From the NCBI GenBank assembly GCA_002347265.1, contig DDYB01000008.1, positions 1 through 20,100 on the forward strand: 20,100 bases of DNA. Reading direction: 5' to 3'. A model generated the notes under the pieces. It saw only the letters and a list, made by a program, of their open reading frames with translations. It ran no database searches and was not told the DNA's origin. This document shows, piece after piece, positions 5,993-15,097 of the stretch (positions are counted from its first letter, which is position 1; each line of letters opens with the position of its first letter). Position numbers and translations under genes: made by a program. The DNA is from Desulfobacteraceae bacterium UBA2245. Its GTDB lineage: Bacteria > Desulfobacterota > Desulfobacteria > Desulfobacterales > UBA2245.

Positions 5993-7402
5993 TTATTTCA
6001 TCTTCTGCGCCTTTTCAACGGCTTGCTCGATGCCACCCACCATGTAGAAGGCTTGCTCGGGAAGATCATCATACTTTCCTTCGCAGATTTCCCTGAATCC
6101 CCTGACGGTGTCTTCAATCTTTACAAACACACCCGCCATGCCGGTGAAGGTTTCCGCAACATGGAAAGGCTGAGACAGGAAGCGCTGGATCTTTCTGGCG
6201 CGCGAAACCGTAACCTTATCATCGTCAGAAAGTTCCTCAACGCCGAGAATCGCGATAATATCCTGAAGTTCTTTATACTTTTGCAGAATCCGCTGCACTC
6301 GGCGCGCCACTGAATAATGCTCTTCGCCGATATAGGCGGCATCCAGAATCCGAGACGTTGAATCCAGAGGATCCACGGCAGGATAAATTCCAAGCTCGGC
6401 TATCTGACGGGACAGAACAACGGTTCCGTCAAGGTGCGCGAAGGTTGTGGCGGGCGCGGGGTCAGTCAAGTCATCGGCAGGCACGTAAACACACTGGACA
6501 GCAGTGATGGACCCTTTATCGGTCGAGGTGATCCGTTCCTGAAGCCCGCCAAGGTCGACGGCCAGAGTCGGCTGATAACCAACCGCTGAAGGCATGCGGC
6601 CGAGAAGCGCAGATACCTCGGATCCCGCCTGAGTAAAGCGGAAAATATTATCAATAAAGATCAAAACGTCCTGGCCTTCCATATCACGGAAATACTCCGC
6701 ACAGGTCAGGGCGGACAGGGCGACACGCGCACGGGCGCCCGGCGGTTCCGTCATCTGCCCGTAGATCAGAGCAGCTTTGGGAAGTACGCCCGATTCCTTC
6801 ATTTCATGATACAGGTCGTTTCCTTCACGAGTCCGCTCGCCCACGCCGGCAAACACGGAAATACCACCGTGCTGCATGGCAATATTGTTGACCATTTCCA
6901 TCATGATAACGGTTTTGCCGACACCGGCGCCTCCGAACATTCCCATTTTCCCGCCTCTTGGAAACGGCACCAGGAGGTCGATCACCTTAACGCCGGTTTC
7001 CAGAACGCGAACCGTGGTATCCTGCTCTACAAAAGTAGGCGCCAGACGATGAATCGGCATCATTTTCTCATGGCTGACCGGGCCCAAACCGTCCACCGGC
7101 CGACCGACAACATTCAAAACCCGGCCGAGACTCGCTGTGCCAACCGGCATCATAATGGGTTTCCCGGTGTCTTTTACGGGCATCCCGCGAACCAGACCAT
7201 CGGTGACATCCATCGCGATGGTTCTGACGACATTATCGCCAAGATGCTGAGCGACCTCAACAACCAGGTTGTCCTGCTCTTCGTTGATGGTCGGGTTGGA
7301 AATCAGCATCGCCGTCAAAATCTCGGGCAATTTGCCTTGCTGGAATTCAACGTCAACGACAGGTCCCATCACCTGTGTAATTCTACCAATATTTTCTCCC
7401 AT
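5993..7402 (-). CDS. atpD: F-type ATP synthase beta subunit
   Basis: Catalytic F1 subunit that synthesises ATP from ADP and phosphate. The 469-residue product has Walker A GGAGVGKT (157-164), GVGERTREGND with the catalytic glutamate (E189), the Walker B region DVLIFIDNIFRFTQAG, and the DELSEED-loop variant EELSDDD near the C-terminus. A longer reading from TTG 7420 is possible but translates the Shine-Dalgarno itself. ATG 7402, 6 bases after TAGGAGGT, is clearly the start. It lies 45 bases after atpG. No deletion or frameshift is seen. Confidence 0.98.
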   Translation of the reverse strand: MGENIGRITQVMGPVVDVEFQQGKLPEILTAMLISNPTINEEQDNLVVEVAQHLGDNVVRTIAMDVTDGLVRGMPVKDTGKPIMMPVGTASLGRVLNVVGRPVDGLGPVSHEKMMPIHRLAPTFVEQDTTVRVLETGVKVIDLLVPFPRGGKMGMFGGAGVGKTVIMMEMVNNIAMQHGGISVFAGVGERTREGNDLYHEMKESGVLPKAALIYGQMTEPPGARARVALSALTCAEYFRDMEGQDVLIFIDNIFRFTQAGSEVSALLGRMPSAVGYQPTLAVDLGGLQERITSTDKGSITAVQCVYVPADDLTDPAPATTFAHLDGTVVLSRQIAELGIYPAVDPLDSTSRILDAAYIGEEHYSVARRVQRILQKYKELQDIIAILGVEELSDDDKVTVSRARKIQRFLSQPFHVAETFTGMAGVFVKIEDTVRGFREICEGKYDDLPEQAFYMVGGIEQAVEKAQKMK

Positions 7403-7447
7403 GGATTGACCTCCTATCAAGCACTCAAAATATTCAGTTCAAAAGTT

Positions 7448-8347
7448 TTAACCCTTAAGCGCTTCCGCCCCGCCGACGATATCCATCAGTTCTGCGGTAA
7501 TGGCGGCCTGTCGGGCCTTGTTGTAAGCGAGCGTCAGATTACCTATCATATCATCGCATGCCTTAGAGGCATTATCCATGGCGGCCATTCTCGCTGCATG
7601 TTCGCTGGTGGATGTTTCCAACAACCCGCTGTAGATTTGAATACAGATATTCTTGGGAAGCAGTTCGCCCATCAAAGCGTCTGCAGAGGGCTCGCAAATA
7701 TGTTCAACATGGCTTTCTTTCCCAATTTCCTCTATTTCCTCGAAATCCGGTTCTTTCGCAAGGGGAGGAATGGGAAGCAGCTGCCTGACGACAGGAATCT
7801 GCCTGGCCATTCCAATAAATTCGCTGTAGATGACATGGACCTCATCAAACTCGCCGTCCTCAAACGCTTTGATTAACTTCCGTCCGGAAGCGGTCGCAAT
7901 GCTGAAATCAAATGTTCCGCCGACAACGCCGATATAAGCATCCACGATCGGAAAATTCGATTTTTTGCACCAGTCGCGTCCCTTCTTCCCAAAAGCCGTA
8001 AAGGAAACCTCGATGCCCTCGGCGGCCTTTGCTTTCTGAAGTCTTGCCGCCTTGTCAAGCAGGTTTGCATTAAAACCGCCGCACAATCCTCTGTCGGACG
8101 TGCACAGGACAACATTGATTTTTTTCACTTCATCGCGGGAAACCAGCAACGGGCTGGCATCCTCAGCAGCGCTGCCGGCAAGGCTTCCCAATACCTCGGC
8201 AAACTTTCCCGCATAGGGTCGAAAGCTTTCCATCTTCGACTGAGCGCCGCGCAACTTGGAAGCAGCAACCATATTCATGGCCTTCGTGATCTGCTTCGTT
8301 TTCTTGACCCCGGCTATCTTTGTTTTAACTTCTTTTAACGTTGCCAT
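7448..8347 (-). CDS. atpG: F-type ATP synthase gamma subunit
   Basis: Rotating central shaft of F1. The 299-residue product starts with the conserved N-terminal coiled-coil helix (VKTKIAGVKKTKQITKAMNM, about 6-25) and has TSDRGLCGGFNANL (about 83-96). It ends with the C-terminal helix EHAARMAAMDNASKACDDMI...YNKARQAAITAEL. Length is normal. ATG 8347 follows an AGGGG ribosome site. It lies between atpA (40-base gap upstream) and atpD, the standard order. Confidence 0.97.
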   Translation of the reverse strand: MATLKEVKTKIAGVKKTKQITKAMNMVAASKLRGAQSKMESFRPYAGKFAEVLGSLAGSAAEDASPLLVSRDEVKKINVVLCTSDRGLCGGFNANLLDKAARLQKAKAAEGIEVSFTAFGKKGRDWCKKSNFPIVDAYIGVVGGTFDFSIATASGRKLIKAFEDGEFDEVHVIYSEFIGMARQIPVVRQLLPIPPLAKEPDFEEIEEIGKESHVEHICEPSADALMGELLPKNICIQIYSGLLETSTSEHAARMAAMDNASKACDDMIGNLTLAYNKARQAAITAELMDIVGGAEALKG

Positions 8348-8387
8348 ATGAATCAGCCCCTATATCGCTTTTGGTTGATATCCGGCC

Positions 8388-9905
8388 TTATTTAATCGTG
8401 TCTTTAAAGCTGGACCCGTATTCCTGCAAGGCCTTATCCATCAAAGCGCGAAGCTCATCGGATAGGATCTTTTTCTGTGAAATTTCAGTGAAGATCTGAG
8501 GGTATCTGCTTTCGATAAACGGATACAATCCTGCTTCATATTTGGTCAACGACTCCACAGGCAGTTCATCCAGGAAGCCTTTTGCACCCGCGTAAAGAAT
8601 CGAAACCTGCTTTTCAAGCGGCAGGGGTTGATACTGGGGTTGTCTTAGAATTTCAACCAGGCGCGCACCGCGTGTCAACTGCGCCTGCGTTGATTTGTCC
8701 AGATCGCTTCCGAAAGCAGCAAAGGCCTCGAGTTCGCGATACTGGGCAAGATCCAGACGCAGTGTGCCGGCCACCTGCTTCATCGCTTTCACCTGAGCGG
8801 AACCGCCGACCCGGGATACGGAAAGACCGACGTTGATAGCGGGGCGAACGCCGGCAAAAAACAGGTTGGGCTCAAGGTAAATCTGACCGTCGGTAATGGA
8901 AATAACGTTGGTCGGAATGTAAGCGGACACGTCGCCGGCCTGGGTTTCAATAATCGGAAGGGCTGTCAGGGAACCGGCGCCCAGTTCATCGCTGAGCTTG
9001 GCGGACCGTTCCAGCAGGCGGGAATGGTTGTAGAAGATGTCGCCCGGGAATGCCTCGCGTCCCGGCGGTCTTCTGAGAAGCAGGGATACCTGCCGGTAGG
9101 CAACGGCCTGTTTGGACAAATCGTCGTATACAATCAGGGAGTGTTTGCCGTTATCTCGGAAGTATTCGCCCATGGCGCAACCGGCGTAGGGAGCAACATA
9201 CTGAAGAGCGGCCGGATCGCTGGCGCAGGCGGCGACAACGGTCGTGTATTCCATGGCCCCGTGTTTTTCAAGAGCTGCCACCACCTGGGCCACCGTGGAT
9301 TTTTTCTGGCCGCAGGCGACATAAATACAATATACATCGGTGTTCTTCTGCGCCAGAATCGCATCAATCGCAATCGCCGTCTTGCCGATCTGACGGTCTC
9401 CGATGATCAGCTCGCGCTGTCCGCGTCCAACCGGAGTCATGGCATCAACGGCCTTTAATCCCGTATAGCAGGGTTCATGAACGCCCTTTCTGGCGATAAC
9501 GCCGGGAGCGACCATTTCAACACGCCGGAATTCTTTGGCTTCGATGGGTCCCTTACCGTCGATCGGCTCTCCAACGGCCGAAACAACGCGGCCCAGAACC
9601 GCTTCGCCCACCGGAACCTGAGCAATTCTGCCGGTTCGTTTAACCGTATCGCCTTCCTTGATGTGGGTATCCTCGCCCATGATGGCGATACCGACATTAT
9701 CCTCTTCAAGGTTGAGCGCAAGGCCGAGAACGCCGCCTGGAAATTCCACAAGCTCCATGGTCATGACTTTCTCCAAGCCGTATACGCGGGCGATTCCATC
9801 TCCAACAGACAAGACGACGCCGGTTTCACTCAGCTCGACCTTCTTGTCATAATCCTTGATCTGCTCTTTAATTATTTGGCTTATTTCTTCAGCTTTTAAT
9901 TCCAT
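8388..9905 (-). CDS. atpA: F-type ATP synthase alpha subunit
   Basis: Non-catalytic nucleotide-binding F1 subunit. The 505-residue product has Walker A GDRQIGKT at 169-176, the same numbering as E. coli alpha, and LIVYDDLSKQAVAYRQ as the Walker B region. The arginine-finger segment INVGLSVSRVGGSAQ is present, followed by a normal helical C-terminal domain. The ATG shares one base with the atpH stop (TAATG), implying translational coupling. N-terminal residues resemble the delta-binding helix (EEISQIIKEQI). Confidence 0.98.
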   Translation of the reverse strand: MELKAEEISQIIKEQIKDYDKKVELSETGVVLSVGDGIARVYGLEKVMTMELVEFPGGVLGLALNLEEDNVGIAIMGEDTHIKEGDTVKRTGRIAQVPVGEAVLGRVVSAVGEPIDGKGPIEAKEFRRVEMVAPGVIARKGVHEPCYTGLKAVDAMTPVGRGQRELIIGDRQIGKTAIAIDAILAQKNTDVYCIYVACGQKKSTVAQVVAALEKHGAMEYTTVVAACASDPAALQYVAPYAGCAMGEYFRDNGKHSLIVYDDLSKQAVAYRQVSLLLRRPPGREAFPGDIFYNHSRLLERSAKLSDELGAGSLTALPIIETQAGDVSAYIPTNVISITDGQIYLEPNLFFAGVRPAINVGLSVSRVGGSAQVKAMKQVAGTLRLDLAQYRELEAFAAFGSDLDKSTQAQLTRGARLVEILRQPQYQPLPLEKQVSILYAGAKGFLDELPVESLTKYEAGLYPFIESRYPQIFTEISQKKILSDELRALMDKALQEYGSSFKDTIK

Positions 9906-10453
9906 TAGACACTCTCACCCCTTTTTAAAGATTCTCTCATCTTCATCATTTGCGTTTTGACGCTGCCATCCAAAACAAGATCCCCGATTCGCGCAACGAT
10001 GCCGCCGATCAACTCCAGATCCTGTTTAACCTCCAGGACAACTTTTTTTCCGGCCAGCCTTGAAAGGCCGGATTGAATCTTCTTTATGGTTTCGGATGAA
10101 AGCACAGTTGCCGAAACCAAGCTGGCTTGCGCGACTCCTTTTGCCTCATCCGCCAACTTGTTATAAAATTGCGCGATTGGGACAATAAATCCAACGCGTC
10201 CCTTATCGAACAACAGCAGAAGAAAGGCCCTCATCACTTTTGAAAGCTTCAACCGCTTAATCAGACTATTCAGGATATTTTTTCGCGCCACAGTATCATA
10301 GAGAGGATTGGTAAGAACTTGGCCAAGCTCTGAATCTTTGATTACGCCCGCCACGATTTCCAATTCCTTTCCATAAGCATCCGCTTTGCCATCCTCTTGC
10401 CCTATCAACAGAAGTGCCTTGGCATAACGCCTTGCTATCGATAAATTTTTCAC
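9905..10453 (-). CDS. atpH: F-type ATP synthase delta subunit (OSCP)
   Basis: Peripheral-stalk subunit joining the b dimer to the top of F1. The 182-residue product has the helical N-terminal domain (SIARRYAKALL at the start; about 1-105) and a C-terminal part with the conserved GGIVARIGDLVLDGSVKTQM (about 149-168). The start is GTG at 10453, overlapping the atpF stop by one base (TAGTG) and preceded by AAGGTGG. It also overlaps atpA by one base at its end, so the three genes are tightly coupled. Confidence 0.95.
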   Translation of the reverse strand: MKNLSIARRYAKALLLIGQEDGKADAYGKELEIVAGVIKDSELGQVLTNPLYDTVARKNILNSLIKRLKLSKVMRAFLLLLFDKGRVGFIVPIAQFYNKLADEAKGVAQASLVSATVLSSETIKKIQSGLSRLAGKKVVLEVKQDLELIGGIVARIGDLVLDGSVKTQMMKMRESLKRGESV

Positions 10454-11139
10454 TATGCCACCACCTTCTCTAAGAATTCATCCACAAGTCGTTCCTGATC
10501 CTGCGGCTTAATCTTCTTAATGATGAGCTTTTCCGCCTCCGCAAGCGCCTGTTCAAGAACCTCTTCCCGCAACCTCTGCCGGGCCTGCTTGAATTCATAA
10601 GCGACACTGCGCTTGGCCTGTTCCTCAAGCCGCTCGGCTGCTGCGGCAGCCTCTTTCAGGATCCTGGCCTTGGCCTCTTCTCCCTGTTTCATGGACTCTT
10701 CGAGAATCTTATCGGCCTCCTCGCCCAGTCTGGAAATGCGCTCATTGTGCTCGGCGAGAAGCAGTTCGGCTTCCTCTTTCTTTTTCTCGAGTTCAGCCAA
10801 CTGTTCTTTAATGCCGAGAATTCTGGCGCTAAGCGCCTGAGTGGCCGGCTTTTTTAAGAGGAAAAACAAACCGGCAACCAGAACAACAAAGTTCATGGTC
10901 TTGTAGGTGTCGGTTATTTCCCAGTGCTTGGTTTCTGTCGCGTGACCGCCGCCTTCGGCGGCTTCATGAGCGTCCTGCGCTTGGCCTTGCGCTTCACTGA
11001 CAGCGCCCTCGACCGGACCTGCGCCATGTGCGCCGCCTTCAGACGAAGCCAGGGCGGATCCTGCTGAAAGGGACAGAAGCATCGCCATAACACACAGCAT
11101 CGCCCAGAAAAACTTCCGGTTAACACCCGATCTTCTCAT
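10453..11139 (-). CDS. atpF: F-type ATP synthase b subunit with signal-peptide-like N-terminus
   Basis: Peripheral-stalk subunit anchored in the membrane. The 228-residue product is longer than the roughly 156-residue E. coli b. It begins with a basic stretch and hydrophobic core (about 10-30, ending SALASS) that looks like a cleavable signal peptide, then a low-complexity Gly/Ala/Glu/His linker (about 32-70). The true membrane segment MNFVVLVAGLFFLLKKP (82-98) comes next, then a long Ala/Glu/Arg coiled coil ending in the delta-binding tail. I start at ATG 11139, which overlaps the atpF' TGA and follows GGGAGGG. A TTG one codon earlier is unlikely. Signal cleavage is inferred, not proven. Confidence 0.92.
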   Translation of the reverse strand: MRRSGVNRKFFWAMLCVMAMLLSLSAGSALASSEGGAHGAGPVEGAVSEAQGQAQDAHEAAEGGGHATETKHWEITDTYKTMNFVVLVAGLFFLLKKPATQALSARILGIKEQLAELEKKKEEAELLLAEHNERISRLGEEADKILEESMKQGEEAKARILKEAAAAAERLEEQAKRSVAYEFKQARQRLREEVLEQALAEAEKLIIKKIKPQDQERLVDEFLEKVVA

Positions 11140-11564
11140 CAAACGGCCCTCCCAAGAATTTTTTCACCAATCGCCTTGGCAAATCCTCCGATCTCCTTTT
11201 TCAGCGCAGCCCTCACGTCATCGATTTCCGATTCGATCTTTTTCTTTGCAGCCGCAAGATCTTGCGCAGCCTTCTTGTTGATCTTCTCAATCAAGGCCTT
11301 CTCTTCACCGGCAGCTGCCTGCAACAACTCTTCCTTCTTCTGTAAACCGCGCTCCCTAGCCTCTTTAATGCCCGCCGCAAGAGCTTCGGCCCTCTCTTTG
11401 GCTCCGGTCGCAGCCGCTCCAGCGCTATCGCCCAAATCCTTTATTTTTTGTTTTCTCTGCAGCAGCACCCTCCGAATGGGCTTGAACAGAACATAATTCA
11501 GGGCCAAAATCAGAATGATGAAATTGGCCATCTGCCACAATAGAGACGCATCGACCTTAATCAT
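11139..11564 (-). CDS. atpF': F-type ATP synthase b' subunit
   Basis: Second b-type subunit, expected to form a heterodimeric peripheral stalk with AtpF. The 141-residue product has an N-terminal membrane helix (about 8-28, LLWQMANFIILILALNYVLF), then FKPIRRVLLQRKQKI and a continuous charged coiled coil to the end. No signal peptide precedes the helix, in contrast with AtpF. ATG 11564 follows GGAGGA at good spacing. It is the first gene of the operon and overlaps atpF by one base (TGATG). It is also called atpX in some genomes. Confidence 0.92.
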   Translation of the reverse strand: MIKVDASLLWQMANFIILILALNYVLFKPIRRVLLQRKQKIKDLGDSAGAAATGAKERAEALAAGIKEARERGLQKKEELLQAAAGEEKALIEKINKKAAQDLAAAKKKIESEIDDVRAALKKEIGGFAKAIGEKILGRAV

Positions 11565-11651
11565 AGGCGGTCCTCCGTTGCATTAATTAGATTACCCGAT
11601 CTACTCAAAGTTGAGCCAAGCACTTTACCGATTTTAAGAATCAAAGAAAAT

Positions 11652-11681
11652 CACATAGCATTATGCGCCTCGGATTGTCAA
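11652..11681 (-). promoter_or_regulatory. Promoter of the atp operon
   Basis: TTGACA (11681-11676), an 18-base spacer, and TATGTG (11657-11652) on the minus strand lie about 90 bases before the atpF' ATG. The -35 is perfect and the -10 is weaker. The TGA stop of the bactofilin gene (11680-11678) is inside the -35, the same arrangement as at zapB. Confidence 0.6.
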
Positions 11682-12112
11682 AGGTTTTTTGCGTCTTTAT
11701 CGACCTCAATGATTTCGGCGGCTTGCGATGACTTCATCGAGAAATTCCCCGCGGTTCGCCTTGCGATCGTTCTGGGAGTCATATTGCAGGTTCCATTCAA
11801 TTCCGCACCGGTTTCAACCGACATGAGCGGCGCAAGAATATCGCCGAAAACCCGGGCGGGCGGGTAGATTTCGACGCGTTCTCCGGCTTCGATGGACCCC
11901 GTGACGCTTCCCATGACGATGGCGATCCCCACGGACACATTCCCTTCGATAACCGCCTTGTCTCCGATGATGAGGGTTCCGGCTTCGGAAATAATTTTCC
12001 CCCGGACTCTGCCATCGAGTCGAATGGCGCCGCTGAACCGGATTTCTCCCTCCACTGAATCCTCTGCGCCCAGAAACGTCGTAATGATACCCGGATTGTT
12101 CCTTTTTCCCAT
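11678..12112 (-). CDS. Bactofilin (polymer-forming cytoskeletal protein)
   Basis: Bactofilins self-assemble without nucleotide into filaments that localise cell-wall and shape factors. The 144-residue product has the family's central beta-helix domain (about 18-112) made of short repeats: VEGEIRFSGAIRLDGRVRGK, then LIIGDKAVIEGNVSVG, then GSVTGSIEAGERVEIYPPAR with a final VFGDILAPLMSVETGAELNG. Short polar tails flank it. ATG 12112 follows GGAG at 6 bases. The 18-base gap after rodA and its position at the end of the mre cluster indicate a role in elongation or shape. Specific bac paralogue naming is not possible from sequence alone. Confidence 0.93.
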   Translation of the reverse strand: MGKRNNPGIITTFLGAEDSVEGEIRFSGAIRLDGRVRGKIISEAGTLIIGDKAVIEGNVSVGIAIVMGSVTGSIEAGERVEIYPPARVFGDILAPLMSVETGAELNGTCNMTPRTIARRTAGNFSMKSSQAAEIIEVDKDAKNL

Positions 12113-12130
12113 CTTGATCTCCGCAGCGTC

Positions 12131-13237
12131 TTAAGAGTCGAACATATACCGCCTCATGCTGATATTCATCAACAGACCGATCGAAATCATATTGGTGACC
12201 ACCGATGATCCCCCGTAACTGATCAAGGGCAACGGAACGCCCACCACCGGCATCAGTCCCATAACCATACCCATGTTGATGAATGCCTGCCAGAAAATCA
12301 TGGCCGTTATTCCGAAGGAGAGAATAACGCCGAACGGATCCCTGCACCGATAAGCGATGCTCAATCCCCAGATGATCAGAATCATAAAGCCGGCAAGCAA
12401 AACAACTGATCCTGCAAATCCCCACTCCTCGGCAAACACCGAAAAAATAAAATCGGTATGGTGTTCGGGCAGAAAAGAAAGGACATTTTGCGTCCCATGC
12501 TGGAAACCCTTGCCGGACAGCATTCCGGATCCGATCGCTATTTTCGATTGAATGATATGATACCCCGCACCCAGGGGGTCCCGATCCGGATTCAGAAAGG
12601 TCAGAATTCTTTGTTTCTGGTATCCCTTCAGGAAAAACCAAACCAGGGGCGCCAGCACTGTAGCGCCCGAGATCAGTATCCAGAAGGATCTGCGCTCGAT
12701 TTTAACAAAAAGTGTGACCGAACCGGCAATCAGGATCAATAGCATGGCGGTTCCCAGATCCGGCTGCTTGACGATCAGCGCGCAAGGCAACAGCACCGCA
12801 AAAGCCGGAAAAATCAGCTCGCGCAGGGTGTAGCCGTTGGTCTTGGTCAGTTTTGAATAGTAACGGGCCAGCACAATGATCAAGACCAGCTTGATCAGTT
12901 CCGAAGGCTGAACGGAGACCGGTCCCAGAAGCAGCCAGCGCCGAGAACCCCCGGCATATTTTCCCATCACCAAAACCGCGCCCAGCATGGCGATGCATCC
13001 GACATAAATAAAATTGGCCAATTTATCCAGAATTTTATAATTCAAGGCAAAGGCCAGAATCATCAAAACAGAGCCTATGCCGAACCATACCAACTGCTTG
13101 TAAAAAAGCGCCGTCTGGGGAGCGGGTGATCCCGCCGAAACGGCACTGTAAAGGGCAATAAGGCCTAAAACGCCCAGAGTGAAGCAAAGCGCCAGAAGCC
13201 TCCATTCAAAATTCTGCAAAAGCCTTCGATCAAACAT
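12131..13237 (-). CDS. rodA: RodA, SEDS peptidoglycan glycosyltransferase
   Basis: Integral membrane polymerase that builds glycan strands from lipid II in the elongasome, paired with PBP2. The 368-residue product has about ten membrane helices, WLLLGPVSVQPSELIK (101-116), and KQPDLGTAMLL (157-167). The SEDS catalytic aspartate is in HHTDFIF (D262, the same number as in E. coli RodA). PLISYGGSSVVTNMISIGLL lies near the end. ATG 13237 abuts the mrdA stop directly, with GAGGT inside mrdA as ribosome site, so the partner transpeptidase and polymerase are translated together. Confidence 0.97.
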   Translation of the reverse strand: MFDRRLLQNFEWRLLALCFTLGVLGLIALYSAVSAGSPAPQTALFYKQLVWFGIGSVLMILAFALNYKILDKLANFIYVGCIAMLGAVLVMGKYAGGSRRWLLLGPVSVQPSELIKLVLIIVLARYYSKLTKTNGYTLRELIFPAFAVLLPCALIVKQPDLGTAMLLILIAGSVTLFVKIERRSFWILISGATVLAPLVWFFLKGYQKQRILTFLNPDRDPLGAGYHIIQSKIAIGSGMLSGKGFQHGTQNVLSFLPEHHTDFIFSVFAEEWGFAGSVVLLAGFMILIIWGLSIAYRCRDPFGVILSFGITAMIFWQAFINMGMVMGLMPVVGVPLPLISYGGSSVVTNMISIGLLMNISMRRYMFDS

Positions 13238-15097
13238 TCAGCGGACCTCGTTATCCAGGGCGGCCTCATCCACCGGTTGATTTTTGCCGAGATAGGCGGC
13301 AATGACATCCCGGGCGATAGGCGCCGCCGCACTGGATCCATGTTCACCGTGTTCAACGATCACGCTCACGGCGACAACCGGATTTTCCGAAGGCGCATAG
13401 GCGATAAACCATGCATGCGATTTCAGATGTTTTCTGGTTTCAATTTTCCGGAAAGAATCCGAACCCTTGCGGCTGACCACCTGAGCGGTACCTGTTTTAC
13501 CACTCACATGAATTCCCTCGATTCTGGCAATTCTGGCAGTCCCGCGATTTCCGTTCACCACTTTCCACAGGCCCTTTTGAATAATTGCCAGCGTATTTTC
13601 ACTGGCCGGCATCCGGCCCGCCGCATGCTCCGCAGCCTCATAAACCCTGGTTCCATCTCCGGCTTCCACGGCATCCACCACGTAAGGTTTCACCAATTGC
13701 CCGTCATTGGCCACCGCCGCCGCAACCGAAAGCATCTGCAGCGGCGTGGTCAGATTAAATCCTTGACCGATGGCGACAGACAGGGTCTCGCCCCGCTGCC
13801 AGCCGACGCCGTATCTTTGTTTCTTCCACTCAGATGTTGGGATCAGCCCGGCGCCTTCATGATCTAGTCCGATTTCGGTTTTCGCCCCCAGACCGCAAGC
13901 CTTTGCGTATCTGGCGATGCGGTCAACGCCGAGGCGCTGGCCGACCTCGTAAAAAAAAACGTCGCAGGATTCCGCCAGAGCATCAACAACACTCATCCAT
14001 CCATGGCCTTCCTTTTTCCAGCACCGAAAATCCCGATTTCCGAACCGGTAAATACCGTTGCAGAAGATCTTTGTGTGCTCAGTGATAACGCCTTCCTCAA
14101 GCCCGGCCATCGCGGTTATAATTTTAAAGGTGGATGCCGGGGGATATTCTCCCTGAATCGCCTTGTTTTCCAGAGGGTGGTTGGCGTCTGAAACCAGAGT
14201 CTCCCAGTCTGCGCGACTCATGCCGGTCACAAATGAATTCGGATCAAAAGAAGGGCTGCTGGTCAAAGCAAGAATGCGCCCGTTACGAGGATCCATGGCG
14301 ACCACGGCGCCGGCTTGACCGGCCAGAAGACTTTCGGCTTTTTCCTGCAGGTTCTGATCAATGCTCAGATAAACATTGTGGCCGGACTTGGCGTTTAGGG
14401 TTTTCAGCACCCTTACGACCCGGCCTGTCGCATTAACCTCGATTTGCCTTCCTCCGGCTTTTCCCCGCAAAAAGCGCTCGTATACGCTTTCAACGCCGCA
14501 CTTGCCGATCAAATCCCCCGGATTATATCCGGCGTAACGCTCGGTTTTTAATTCAGCGGCATTGATCTGTCCCACGTAGCCGATCAGGTGAACGGCATTG
14601 CTGCCGAACGCATAATTTCGGACCGGCCGCACAATCACTTCAACCCCCGGAAGTTCGAATTTATGGACCTCGACAACGGCAAGCAGGTCACGATCGATAT
14701 CGCTTTTCAGAATAACGGGCTTATGGGAGGGCACGCCTTTGGAAGAGCGGATCTTTTCCATGAGCGCTTCGGGAGACTCCTGAATGTACTCGGCAAGTTT
14801 CGCAAGGGTCTGTTCCAGAAACCGGGCGTCCCTGGCAACGATGCCAAGATCAAAAGAAGGACGGTTATCGACCAGCAGGCTGCCTTTGGCGTCAAAAATC
14901 AACCCGCGGGGCGGATCAATGGTTTGCAGTCGAATACAGTTGTTTTCGGAGAGCCTTTTGAACTCCTCGCCCTCAATGATCTGCAAATAAAAAAAACGTG
15001 TAAAAAGCAGGAAAAACCCTGCCATGGCCCAGAGCATCGCACCGGACAGTCGCTGTTTGTACCAATCCGTATCCACTGATTTCAGGTAGCTGCTCAA
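13238..15097 (-). CDS. mrdA: Penicillin-binding protein 2 (elongation transpeptidase)
   Basis: Class B PBP that cross-links lateral-wall peptidoglycan and activates RodA. The 619-residue product has one N-terminal membrane helix (about 18-40), a pedestal domain with DPPRGLIFD (61-69), and a transpeptidase domain. The active-site motifs are STFK (S322-K325), SCD in the SxN place (377-379) and KTG (534-536). It is normal PBP2 length and ends just after the catalytic domain. The start is TTG at 15097, because the nearest in-frame upstream codon is a stop and no ATG fits the membrane helix. The start overlaps the stop of a 25-codon reading frame (TTGA). Confidence 0.95.
   Translation of the reverse strand: MSSYLKSVDTDWYKQRLSGAMLWAMAGFFLLFTRFFYLQIIEGEEFKRLSENNCIRLQTIDPPRGLIFDAKGSLLVDNRPSFDLGIVARDARFLEQTLAKLAEYIQESPEALMEKIRSSKGVPSHKPVILKSDIDRDLLAVVEVHKFELPGVEVIVRPVRNYAFGSNAVHLIGYVGQINAAELKTERYAGYNPGDLIGKCGVESVYERFLRGKAGGRQIEVNATGRVVRVLKTLNAKSGHNVYLSIDQNLQEKAESLLAGQAGAVVAMDPRNGRILALTSSPSFDPNSFVTGMSRADWETLVSDANHPLENKAIQGEYPPASTFKIITAMAGLEEGVITEHTKIFCNGIYRFGNRDFRCWKKEGHGWMSVVDALAESCDVFFYEVGQRLGVDRIARYAKACGLGAKTEIGLDHEGAGLIPTSEWKKQRYGVGWQRGETLSVAIGQGFNLTTPLQMLSVAAAVANDGQLVKPYVVDAVEAGDGTRVYEAAEHAAGRMPASENTLAIIQKGLWKVVNGNRGTARIARIEGIHVSGKTGTAQVVSRKGSDSFRKIETRKHLKSHAWFIAYAPSENPVVAVSVIVEHGEHGSSAAAPIARDVIAAYLGKNQPVDEAALDNEVR

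Noticed and set aside
6806..7876. A 356-codon open frame on the plus strand
   Set aside because: It lies wholly antisense to atpD and atpG, has no recognisable domain, and is explained by the GC-biased codon use of those genes.
11814..12641. A 275-codon minus-strand frame overlapping rodA and bactofilin
   Set aside because: It is a shifted-frame shadow of two well supported genes, with a composition (many Arg, Gly, His, Ser) typical of such shadows.
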